Of a DNA stretch of 58,603 nucleotides, positions 14,458-21,533 are shown in pieces (position 1 is the first letter of the stretch; every line of letters begins with the position of its first letter). The notes beneath the pieces were generated by a model that worked only from the letters and a program-made list of their open reading frames with translations, did not search any database and was not told where the DNA came from. The DNA is taken from assembly GCA_001790515.1 (NCBI GenBank), contig MGCS01000015.1:1-58603 (forward strand). Reading direction: 5' to 3'. A program made the translations under genes and the position numbers. The DNA comes from Candidatus Saccharibacteria bacterium RIFCSPHIGHO2_12_FULL_44_22 (GTDB lineage: Bacteria; Patescibacteriota; Saccharimonadia; Saccharimonadales; Saccharimonadaceae).

Positions 14458-15072
14458 CTATTCTGGTAGCTTGATGATGCCAAGCGAGGCTTCGACGGAT
14501 AATGCTGCAGTGTGGGTTTGGAGCCACTGATCTACTGCTTTAGCTGCACCTGGTAATGCTTCGTTGGCATAATCATCAACAACGACAATTGCTCCAGGAG
14601 AAAGTCGCGGCCAAATAAGTCGTAGCGGATCCATAATTGATTCGTAATAATCACCATCCAAAAAAGCATACGATATCACAACAGGAATATCAGTTTGTGT
14701 TAATTCAGAAAACCAGCCCTTCTTTATGCGTGGCATGGGCGTATTCATTTGTCTAAGATTTTTAATGAGTTGCTTTTTTGCTGCCTTTAGCTCACCTGTT
14801 TTGAATTGCATCCCGGCCGGACTTTCATCAAACGCCGTTTTGTCCGGCAACCCTTCAAACGAATCATACAAATACAGATGTTTGTCTGTCGCTTGCAAAA
14901 AGTATGCTAAATGAACGCTTGTCGTACCTTCGTAGCAACCAAACTCCACGACATCACCAACGACATGCCTATCAAGCGTTTTTGTCAGTTCACGCAAAAT
15001 AATCTCTACTTCGCGTTTACTGACTTGATCGGAAAGAAGTGTCAATCCAGAAACATACGTTGCAATATTCAT
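14458..15072 (-). CDS. TylF/MycF-type class I SAM-dependent methyltransferase
   Basis: The SAM-binding motif I reads VVEFGCYEGTTSVHLA. YLYDSFEGLP and FLDGDYYESIMDPLRLIWP with VVVDDYAN match the macrocin-O-methyltransferase (TylF) family, whose Asp pair binds Mg2+. At 204 aa it is slightly short. Family members methylate sugar hydroxyls in antibiotics or in cell-surface glycans. Its position just downstream of a polysaccharide operon suggests a glycan substrate, but it has its own -10 element (TACACT, 7 nt before the ATG), so it is not obligatorily co-transcribed. Confidence 0.8.
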   Translation of the reverse strand: MNIATYVSGLTLLSDQVSKREVEIILRELTKTLDRHVVGDVVEFGCYEGTTSVHLAYFLQATDKHLYLYDSFEGLPDKTAFDESPAGMQFKTGELKAAKKQLIKNLRQMNTPMPRIKKGWFSELTQTDIPVVISYAFLDGDYYESIMDPLRLIWPRLSPGAIVVVDDYANEALPGAAKAVDQWLQTHTAALSVEASLGIIKLPE

Positions 15073-15079
15073 GTCTACT

Positions 15080-15085
15080 AGTGTA
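15080..15085 (-). promoter_or_regulatory. -10 element of leaderless methyltransferase promoter
   Basis: TACACT, 7 nt before the ATG at 15072. Confidence 0.45.
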
Positions 15086-15106
15086 CGCCATCTCGACCAC
15101 TCACAG

Positions 15107-16624
15107 TTAATCAGCTATCGTAATCAGAGGATCGTATCGTATTTTATAACTGTATACCCATAAGTTTTTACTAAATTCTTTGGCACTCGTCCGTTCGTAG
15201 TGACCATCCATGTACTTACGAATAGTTTCATTATATCCCTGATCGTAGCTCAGCATTACCCAGGCATTCTGATATGATTGAGTCGTACTTTTTATATCTT
15301 CGGGCAATTTCGCTTCATCAAACGCCGGAACACTACCTTGACTAAATCGATCCCACATCGGTTCAGTGACAATCTTCGTATCACCTTTGTAATAATATTC
15401 CGTCGGATAAATAGTAAATGGCGCGGATAGAATAATCACATCGCGATTAGATGCCTTCTCGCTTAAATACCCCACCGCATCACGATAGTCTTCTTTAACC
15501 GGCGTATTTGGATTGACTACTTGAACCGTGAAGAGTGTTGCAATAATAAACACGAGTAGCGATTTTAATACGAGTGATATTCGACGTGGATATTGTGACA
15601 GTGTCCATGCGACAAATATCATGAGCGCCGGCAACGCAACGATCAGATAGCGACTTTGGAAAAACGGAGTAATTGTAATACTGACGATAAATGCCCCTAA
15701 AACAGGAACAATTGCAGCGGCCACAAAGAATATTGCTTCGCGAGGTGTACTTTTGTTCTTTTGCAGACCGAAAAAAGCAAGCAACACAACAATTGGCCAC
15801 ATCGAAACGATAATAGTATTCAATGAATCTACTTGAAACCCAAAGATAAATTGAGCATACGTATTGAAAAGATCGACACTCGTTGGTTCGTTCAAACTTG
15901 GCTGTGTATTACTTGCAAACCCCAGACTATTCACATACAGCAACCATGGTGTAATCGATGCAACGACAAGAATACCAGCTATCAAAAATTTACGGAATGC
16001 TTTCGGTGCAGCAAAGTCATTTCGTGCAAACAAATAAAACACAACTTCCGTAAGTAGCACGAAAGCAAAGAAATAATGAGTGTACATTCCGGCAATTGCC
16101 GTTAGTGTATACCATACCCAGTGAACCGATTTACCTTCTTTGAATAACTTTAGGAACGCAAGTTGGTGAATGACCGTAAAGAACGCCAGCATAACGTACA
16201 TCCGTGCTTCTGACCCATACCAGTCCATAAATGGCGATATGGTTATTAGGGCGGCTGCAAACAATCCTACTCGTCGGTTAAATGCATACGATGCAAGCGC
16301 ATAGACAGCTGGTATCAGTACCACAAAGAACACGAGTGACATGTACCTCGCGGTTTGAATATCATTTCCAAAAATAAGTTGCCAGTAGTGAAGTAAAATA
16401 TGATATCCAGGAACATGGACATCTTGCGCCACAAGGTTCAAAACGCCGCCAATATCTCGGTTTGTTTGGAACAGACTCTGCGCCTCATCAAGCCTCAAAC
16501 TGGTTTTTGTAAATACTGTAACGCTGAAATATACAGCAAACGTGATTAATAGTCCGAGAACTAGTCCAACGACCCACCAACGAGGTTCTTTATGAAGATC
16601 ACGCGCTTTTCTAATCCACATCAT
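15107..16624 (-). CDS. GT39/ArnT-like polytopic glycosyltransferase
   Basis: A protein with about 11-12 transmembrane segments. The first exported loop has RLDEAQS with the acidic pair required in GT-C enzymes of the PMT/ArnT type, and DVHVPGYHILLHYW follows. The C-terminal 100 residues form a soluble exported domain. Family members transfer sugars from polyprenyl-phosphate carriers to lipids, proteins or glycans on the outer face of the membrane. Its ATG overlaps the GT2 stop (ATGA), so it is the last gene of the exopolysaccharide operon. It may decorate the polymer or its anchor; that is inference. Confidence 0.8.
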   Translation of the reverse strand: MMWIRKARDLHKEPRWWVVGLVLGLLITFAVYFSVTVFTKTSLRLDEAQSLFQTNRDIGGVLNLVAQDVHVPGYHILLHYWQLIFGNDIQTARYMSLVFFVVLIPAVYALASYAFNRRVGLFAAALITISPFMDWYGSEARMYVMLAFFTVIHQLAFLKLFKEGKSVHWVWYTLTAIAGMYTHYFFAFVLLTEVVFYLFARNDFAAPKAFRKFLIAGILVVASITPWLLYVNSLGFASNTQPSLNEPTSVDLFNTYAQFIFGFQVDSLNTIIVSMWPIVVLLAFFGLQKNKSTPREAIFFVAAAIVPVLGAFIVSITITPFFQSRYLIVALPALMIFVAWTLSQYPRRISLVLKSLLVFIIATLFTVQVVNPNTPVKEDYRDAVGYLSEKASNRDVIILSAPFTIYPTEYYYKGDTKIVTEPMWDRFSQGSVPAFDEAKLPEDIKSTTQSYQNAWVMLSYDQGYNETIRKYMDGHYERTSAKEFSKNLWVYSYKIRYDPLITIAD

Positions 16625-18129
16625 AATGCAACCTTCTTTTCAGGCACGATCTTTATTTCGTCATCATCAGGCGATGTTTTTTCAAATGCGGCCATAATGA
16701 ACGGCGTGAATATTGCTATATAAATTACCGCCCATGCTGTATTTGTGATGATGGCAGCCGACAGTCCTTCACGGACTAACCCAACGATAATCCCCAAAAT
16801 AACCAAGCCTATGTACACAAGGTGTGGTGTCACGAGGTACCTAAAATTACCACTCACTTTCTTTTTTGACGTCACAACAAAACCGCTTTTTTTGCCTGTC
16901 AGAATTTGCCAGACTGCTTTGCAATGAATTGGGAAGGAACTCAGGCTGAATGACAACGCGCGGAATGTGTAACTGAAGTTACTCGTTAGTTGAATTGTAT
17001 AGAGTACGACAAATATATATGGAAGGAATATCAATGCAAGTGACATTGTGTTGATTTGCAGTGGTTCAAGTGCTGCGTAAAAGTAGAGTAATGGCAATAA
17101 CGCGTTTACGACAACGATCAGACCTGACAAATAGAAGCTTGCTGACGACAAATACTGGATTCGCTGTCCTATCGTAAGTCCTCGACGGAATAACGGATTG
17201 TACTTAAATACAACCTCAAGGCTCCCACGAGCCCAGCGAAATTGCTGTTTATAATATGACAAGAAATCTTCCGGCGCTAGTCCTTCTGCAAGTACTTCAT
17301 CTACATAGACGGATTTCCATTTTTTTTCGTGGATTAGCAGCGATGTCAAGAAATCTTCTGCGATACTTGTTTCACACATACCGCCGGCTTCCATGAGTGC
17401 CGTTCGACGAAGCACCATGTTGGTTCCGCACATGAATGCCGTATCCGCAGTATCTTTGCCTTTGAGAATCGCACCAAAAAAAAGCGCTTGCTGCTCCCAA
17501 GCGCCGCCAGTTACCATGTTTTCATCATGGTTTTTGTAGTACTGTGGTGATTGCACAAAGGCCACACGTTCATCGCTGAAATACCCCATCATCGCTCGTA
17601 GGAAGTGTGTTTTTGGTACATGATCTGCATCGAATATTACCGTAAATTCTTCTTTTGTTTGTGCAAGTGCGTGATTGATATTACCAGCTTTTGCTCCACC
17701 TGGAGTTGTCCTGGTGATGCACTGTATCTTGTGTTTTTTTGCCAAGATTTCTGCTTCTTTCCAGTTATCACGATTTGCGACTTTCCCGTCATTCAAAATA
17801 TAGATTGAAAAGTTGGGATAATCCATCGCCTTCGCTGCAACGACCGTTTCTTCGACAATATCGTTTGGCTCACCACAAACCGTGATAAATACTCCGACGG
17901 GTGGCGTAAACGTAGCATCAAACTGCCGAACTCTTTTTCGTGGCCACACACTATGCAGATATCCAAGCACTTGCCATAAATGGAATAGTCCAGCGGCAAC
18001 CAATATGCCAAACATAACAGGGTTTCCTATTGGTGAAAATGCTGCTATGAATACAAAATAGGCAACAGAGAGTAGTAAGTTTATAGTCAGTAGTATTGGG
18101 CTAGCTCGGATAGTTTTCAGAAATTCCAC
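16621..18129 (-). CDS. Processive family 2 glycosyltransferase, BcsA-like
   Basis: Two N-terminal membrane helices, a cytoplasmic GT-A domain and about five C-terminal membrane helices. The motifs of processive synthases are present in order: ITVCGEPNDIVEETV, YILNDGK (first acidic motif), FDADHVPK (DxD), SIAEDFLTS (TED-like) and QQFRWARGS (QxxRW). This matches cellulose synthase and related beta-glucan synthases. The C-terminal PilZ domain that makes proteobacterial BcsA respond to cyclic di-GMP is absent: only about 25 charged residues follow the last helix. Start GTG with AAAGGAT upstream. Paired with a GH8 gene as in bcs operons. The polymer may be cellulose or another beta-glucan. Confidence 0.9.
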   Translation of the reverse strand: MEFLKTIRASPILLTINLLLSVAYFVFIAAFSPIGNPVMFGILVAAGLFHLWQVLGYLHSVWPRKRVRQFDATFTPPVGVFITVCGEPNDIVEETVVAAKAMDYPNFSIYILNDGKVANRDNWKEAEILAKKHKIQCITRTTPGGAKAGNINHALAQTKEEFTVIFDADHVPKTHFLRAMMGYFSDERVAFVQSPQYYKNHDENMVTGGAWEQQALFFGAILKGKDTADTAFMCGTNMVLRRTALMEAGGMCETSIAEDFLTSLLIHEKKWKSVYVDEVLAEGLAPEDFLSYYKQQFRWARGSLEVVFKYNPLFRRGLTIGQRIQYLSSASFYLSGLIVVVNALLPLLYFYAALEPLQINTMSLALIFLPYIFVVLYTIQLTSNFSYTFRALSFSLSSFPIHCKAVWQILTGKKSGFVVTSKKKVSGNFRYLVTPHLVYIGLVILGIIVGLVREGLSAAIITNTAWAVIYIAIFTPFIMAAFEKTSPDDDEIKIVPEKKVAL

Positions 18130-18163
18130 GGTCGAATCCTTTCGGGATGATGGTTATGGTTTG

Positions 18164-19372
18164 TTACAAATCTGCGGCCAAATTCTCTAGTTTATTATCA
18201 TGCAGTGCGATAGAAAACCACGTCCAGTTGTCTCCGTAATAGGTCATCTCACCTGCCCAGGAATTGGTATTCTGGTCATAAAGCGTTCTGAGTTTTTTGT
18301 CGAATACTTCGGATGCTATTTCGGGATCAGTTATCGTAAAGTACGATAACGCCGTCGCATAACTTTCTGCTACTTCGTCAGTTTTCACCGTTTTACCGTC
18401 ATGCGAATAGGTAGAATATAGCTTACCGTTCTCTTGCCACTGGTTTTTGAGGAAACTCATTTTATTTAGCGTCGACTTTGCTCGCTCATCTTTGTTCCAT
18501 TTGTAATCGAGCGCCAGTCGCCATGGCGTTCGCATTGCGTCATAGCCATAGTTTGTCGTCAACGTATCGCTACCTTGAATTGCGCTGATGGCACCAGTGT
18601 CTTTATTTAATGAAATCCAATCAGGAGGTAAACCAACTGACTTCGTCTTATCAATCGGCTCGTCTATCGACTTGTTGATAAGTTCGTATGAACTATCGAT
18701 TAATCCGTTCCAATCATGCCGAGTATCAATCTTTGCAAAGTAGCGATACGCATATGGAGCAAAATACGATACATTCATAACAGCATCTTGCTTTGAAGCT
18801 TTTTCTAAACTATTGCTTGCGAGATACGGCTTGCCTGCCGCCGTAATAACCTCTTCTTCCCAAATTGCCGGAATGATGTCACGAGCCGAATCAAGATAGT
18901 CTTTATTTTGCCAGCGACTTGCTGCCATAACAAGCGCGAGCGCGATATCACTATCAGCATCAGATGCTGTATTTTCACCGCCCTGTTCTGTCAGCAAACC
19001 GTACGTTCCATCTGGTTTTTGCCCCCATTTCCACGAAAACAGTTTGTCCTCACGCTGCAATTGTACTTTTGTGAATTCCCATGTTTTATCAAACGTAGCT
19101 TGGTCGCTTTCCCATACTGCGCGAAGCATCGTATAGCTCTGACCTTCGGAAGTCGTTATGTCGTTCTGTTGCTTATCGAGTGTTCGACCAGATCCCGACT
19201 CCCAGTATATCTTTTTGTAGTTATCCCATAGTCCTGATAATAGCGTTCTGTCGGCGAATACAAGGTTTTTGTCGACGTTATCACTACTACGGAATGCAGC
19301 GTACCCAGCGAGTGACACTCCTACAATTACAAGCAATACAGCAAAAAAGCGAATAAGAAATTTTTTAGTCAT
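18164..19372 (-). CDS. Membrane-anchored GH8 glycoside hydrolase (BcsZ-like endoglucanase)
   Basis: An N-terminal anchor (residues 5-26) is followed by a GH8 (alpha/alpha)6 barrel. TTSEGQSYTMLRAVWESD holds the catalytic acid Glu, SDADSDIALALVMA the conserved Asp pair, and NYGYDAMRTPWRLALDY the substrate-binding Arg region. GH8 enzymes cleave beta-1,4 bonds in cellulose, chitosan or xylan, and in bcs operons BcsZ trims nascent cellulose. The gene is 34 nt upstream of the BcsA-like synthase and 27 nt downstream of a small membrane-protein gene. The ribosome site is weak. Confidence 0.9.
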   Translation of the reverse strand: MTKKFLIRFFAVLLVIVGVSLAGYAAFRSSDNVDKNLVFADRTLLSGLWDNYKKIYWESGSGRTLDKQQNDITTSEGQSYTMLRAVWESDQATFDKTWEFTKVQLQREDKLFSWKWGQKPDGTYGLLTEQGGENTASDADSDIALALVMAASRWQNKDYLDSARDIIPAIWEEEVITAAGKPYLASNSLEKASKQDAVMNVSYFAPYAYRYFAKIDTRHDWNGLIDSSYELINKSIDEPIDKTKSVGLPPDWISLNKDTGAISAIQGSDTLTTNYGYDAMRTPWRLALDYKWNKDERAKSTLNKMSFLKNQWQENGKLYSTYSHDGKTVKTDEVAESYATALSYFTITDPEIASEVFDKKLRTLYDQNTNSWAGEMTYYGDNWTWFSIALHDNKLENLAADL

Positions 19373-19399
19373 GGAAAAAGTTACGGCCTTTCGGAAGAA

Positions 19400-19879
19400 T
19401 TATTTTATATATAATGGACGTCTTGATGCAACGACGTTTCTTTGCGAGAGTCGCATGAGTGTCATTCCATACAGCGATGATCCAACGATTACAACCGACG
19501 TTGCAATGGCATACAATTGATCGCGTTTGTCGTTATCGATACGCAGCGACGGATAGGTGACGACAGTAGATGCCTGTCTTGTTTGAGCAGACGCTAATTG
19601 CCTTACGATAGGCGCCGTATCGGTAGTTGCTGACTCAACTGGAGTAATCGTAGCCGTCTCGGCCGGAGCGGACTGAACCTTCACCTGAGCTAGCCTCGCT
19701 GGAGTTGACGATGAGTCATTTGTCGAACGCGCAGTTTGTGCTGCAGTCGGTGGTTGGCTTGAGCTAGCTTGCTGGGCTGAAGATGTCCGAAGCATCGCAG
19801 CTGATGGCATAATGTTGAATGCAATAACTGATACACCAACTGCGAAAATGAATAGAGGCACTGACTGAATTTTTTTCAC
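19400..19879 (-). CDS. Two-helix membrane protein of unknown function, first gene of the exopolysaccharide operon
   Basis: The sequence has a signal-anchor-like helix at residues 8-30, about 95 residues of low-complexity S/T/A/P/Q-rich exported linker, and a second helix near residues 126-146, then a short basic cytoplasmic tail. No domain is recognised. The layout could connect the synthase to the wall or form a spacer through it. GTG start preceded by AAGGAAC. A CATACT -10-like hexamer at 19921-19926 and a TGTAA-N6-TTACA site 24 bp further upstream indicate a regulated operon promoter here. Confidence 0.65.
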   Translation of the reverse strand: MKKIQSVPLFIFAVGVSVIAFNIMPSAAMLRTSSAQQASSSQPPTAAQTARSTNDSSSTPARLAQVKVQSAPAETATITPVESATTDTAPIVRQLASAQTRQASTVVTYPSLRIDNDKRDQLYAIATSVVIVGSSLYGMTLMRLSQRNVVASRRPLYIK

Positions 19880-19920
19880 GAACTTGTTCCTTACTATGCA
19901 GTTGATGGCATAATTACTTT

Positions 19921-19926
19921 AGTATG
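19921..19926 (-). promoter_or_regulatory. -10-like element of the exopolysaccharide operon
   Basis: CATACT on the minus strand, 41 nt before the GTG start. It is imperfect, as expected for an activator-dependent promoter. Confidence 0.4.
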
Positions 19927-19950
19927 TTAACCAATTGTGAGCACGCTGTT

Positions 19951-19966
19951 TGTAATATTTATTACA
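19951..19966. promoter_or_regulatory. Candidate Crp/Fnr-family operator, TGTAA-N6-TTACA (site 2)
   Basis: A perfect inverted repeat, here extended to GTTTGTAATA/TATTACAAAC (10 bp each side of TT). It lies 24 bp upstream of the CATACT -10-like element of the exopolysaccharide operon, centred near -44. Confidence 0.65.
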
Positions 19967-20119
19967 AACAAGAACGGAATATGCTTTACCCCGCCTAAAG
20001 TTTCAAGTAGCTATTGAACTACAGTTCTACTAAATGACTACGCATTTTACTTCGCTGATAAGGCTCTAATCGTTTTGTTCGACGTCGTTTTGACTGCATA
20101 CGAAACGAATGTGACATAG

Positions 20120-20287
20120 TTACTTTTTACTCCCGCTTGGCACAACTGGCATAGCTAGCGGTTCATAATAGATTCCGGATATAGCAGATTCACGTTTATA
20201 AGATGCTCCAGCCGTATCGCCCATTGTTGCCAACTTTCGGTGAATAAAATTGCTGATCTTTGCGTCTATATAACGATAGCTGCTCAT
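20120..20287 (-). CDS. Small protein of 55 aa under a candidate Crp-type site
   Basis: ATG at 20287 is preceded by GGAGGA, the best ribosome site in this region, and a TATACT -10 (20325 to 20320). The frame runs 55 codons to TAA. The product begins MSSYRYIDAKISNFIHRK and ends PVVPSGSKK. It is soluble, basic and has no cysteine or membrane segment. I know no family. The TGTAA-N6-TTACA site at 20347-20362 is centred exactly at -41.5 from the predicted start point. Gene status rests on start, ribosome site and promoter agreement, not on homology. Confidence 0.6.
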   Translation of the reverse strand: MSSYRYIDAKISNFIHRKLATMGDTAGASYKRESAISGIYYEPLAMPVVPSGSKK

Positions 20288-20319
20288 AGTATTCCTCCTC
20301 TATTATTAACTCTATATAC

Positions 20320-20325
20320 AGTATA
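20320..20325 (-). promoter_or_regulatory. -10 element of the 55-aa gene
   Basis: TATACT on the minus strand. The start point is expected near 20313, which leaves a 25-nt leader with GGAGGA. Confidence 0.5.
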
Positions 20326-20346
20326 GAAAATGCTCGCATGTCACTA

Positions 20347-20362
20347 TGTAAACTATCTTACA
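20347..20362. promoter_or_regulatory. Candidate Crp/Fnr-family operator, TGTAA-N6-TTACA (site 3, shared)
   Basis: A perfect 5+5 inverted repeat between divergent genes. It is centred at -41.5 for the 55-aa gene (21 bp from its -10) and close to -62 for the regulator gene on the other side, the class II and class I positions of CRP. Confidence 0.7.
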
Positions 20363-20403
20363 AACAGATGGTTAAAATATTCATAAGACAGATTAAGTGA
20401 TAT

Positions 20404-20409
20404 TATAGT
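20404..20409 (+). promoter_or_regulatory. -10 element of the Crp/Fnr regulator gene
   Basis: TATAGT ending 8 nt before the ATG, giving a leaderless or nearly leaderless mRNA. AGAGG overlaps the same interval. Confidence 0.5.
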
Positions 20410-20417
20410 AAGAGGTT

Positions 20418-21083
20418 ATGGAAAGTCTGAATACACTCCCACTCACCAGGTCAACGAAGCGTACAATCAAAAAACGCACTATTTTGCTGTATCAGGGTGA
20501 AGTGCCGCGTCAGGCGTATCTTGTGCAAAAAGGCACCGTCAAAGTATATCGACTTGGCCGAAATGGAGATGAGCAGATCATTGGGTTTCGAATGCCGGGT
20601 GATATGTTTCCGGAGACATGGCTATTCAACAAGACTTCTAGTGCACTGTATTATTACGAAGCAATGGATGACTGCGAGATTGTTACGGTTGAACGCACCG
20701 TCCTGCGCGAACATATTGAAAATACACCGGGACTTGAACGCGAACTGCTCGATTACTTCATCAATAGCCATGCCAGTCAGTTACTACAGATAACTGCACT
20801 TGAACAATCACGTGCAGCCGATAAGTTATTGTTGATTCTTTATTACCTTCTTTTCCGTTATTCACGCAAATTAAATGACAACGACTTTGAATTGAAGTTT
20901 CATCTTACCCATACGACACTTGGCAACCTTACTGGTTTAACTCGAGAAACAACGAGTGTTGAGCTAGGTAAGTTACGACGTAAAAAAATTGTGACCTACA
21001 GTGGCACACAATTTATTATTCATCGTTCTGCGCTTGAACAGTACCTAGCTAAAGAAAGCTTTAGTGACGTCCAGTTGGACTGA
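20418..21083 (+). CDS. Crp/Fnr-family transcription regulator
   Basis: The N-terminal cyclic-nucleotide-binding-like beta barrel (residues about 15-115: LLYQGEVPRQAYLVQKGTVK, IIGFRMPGDMF) leads through a long dimer helix to a C-terminal winged helix. Its HTH_Crp recognition helix is LTRETTSVELGKLRRKKIV. The Arg-Glu pair matches CRP R180/E181, while the place of CRP R185 is Val. The cAMP-binding Arg-Ser pair of CRP is not evident and there are no Fnr iron-sulfur cysteines, so the ligand is unknown. At 221 aa it has normal length. The likely sites are the three TGTAA-N6-TTACA repeats. Its 3' end overlaps the convergent response-regulator gene by 23 nt. Confidence 0.85.
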   Translation: MESLNTLPLTRSTKRTIKKRTILLYQGEVPRQAYLVQKGTVKVYRLGRNGDEQIIGFRMPGDMFPETWLFNKTSSALYYYEAMDDCEIVTVERTVLREHIENTPGLERELLDYFINSHASQLLQITALEQSRAADKLLLILYYLLFRYSRKLNDNDFELKFHLTHTTLGNLTGLTRETTSVELGKLRRKKIVTYSGTQFIIHRSALEQYLAKESFSDVQLD

Positions 21084-21465
21084 GTCCATCGTCTTTGGTT
21101 TCCAATGCGTCATGAACCAAATTAAGAATTTCTCGTGGCGATGCCCATGCCTTTAAAATGTACCGATCTGCACCCAGTCGATATGCTTCATCGATTTCAT
21201 CTTGCATGTCATAATTACTAAATACAATCACTTTTACATTCGGATGTTTGTGAGATAGATCGTATTCTTTCAAAAATCCTACGCCGTCAAGCACGGGCAT
21301 ACGTAGGTCAAGAAGAATAAGTTCAGGATCAAACTCTTTTACTTTTTCAAGTGCATCACGCCCATCTTGAGCAACGACAACATCATACTTCGCCTGTTTT
21401 AACAGCATATGATAGGCTTCAGACAAAGAGACTTCGTCTTCGACAATGAGGATCTTATGAGCCAT
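21061..21465 (-). CDS. Single-domain response regulator (REC only)
   Basis: A complete receiver domain: KILIVEDE (acidic pair), LILLDLRMP with the phospho-accepting Asp near residue 53, VIVFSNYD (Ser in place of Thr) and YILKAW with the conserved Lys. Nothing follows except 20 flexible residues, so there is no DNA-binding or enzymatic output domain; it must act by protein-protein contact or pass phosphate on. It is the last gene of the PAS-kinase-regulator operon, 68 nt after the kinase, with GGAG 8 nt before its ATG. Confidence 0.9.
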   Translation of the reverse strand: MAHKILIVEDEVSLSEAYHMLLKQAKYDVVVAQDGRDALEKVKEFDPELILLDLRMPVLDGVGFLKEYDLSHKHPNVKVIVFSNYDMQDEIDEAYRLGADRYILKAWASPREILNLVHDALETKDDGLSPTGRH

Positions 21466-21533
21466 GGTTTTTTCTCCGAATCTTATTACCTATTATTGTA
21501 CTACATATTTTTCACGTTTATTAGTGAATTTTT

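Noticed and set aside
16960-16985. TGTAA-N6-TTACT near 16.97 kb as a Crp-like site
   Set aside because: It lies inside the GT2 coding region, has one mismatch and is not near a promoter.
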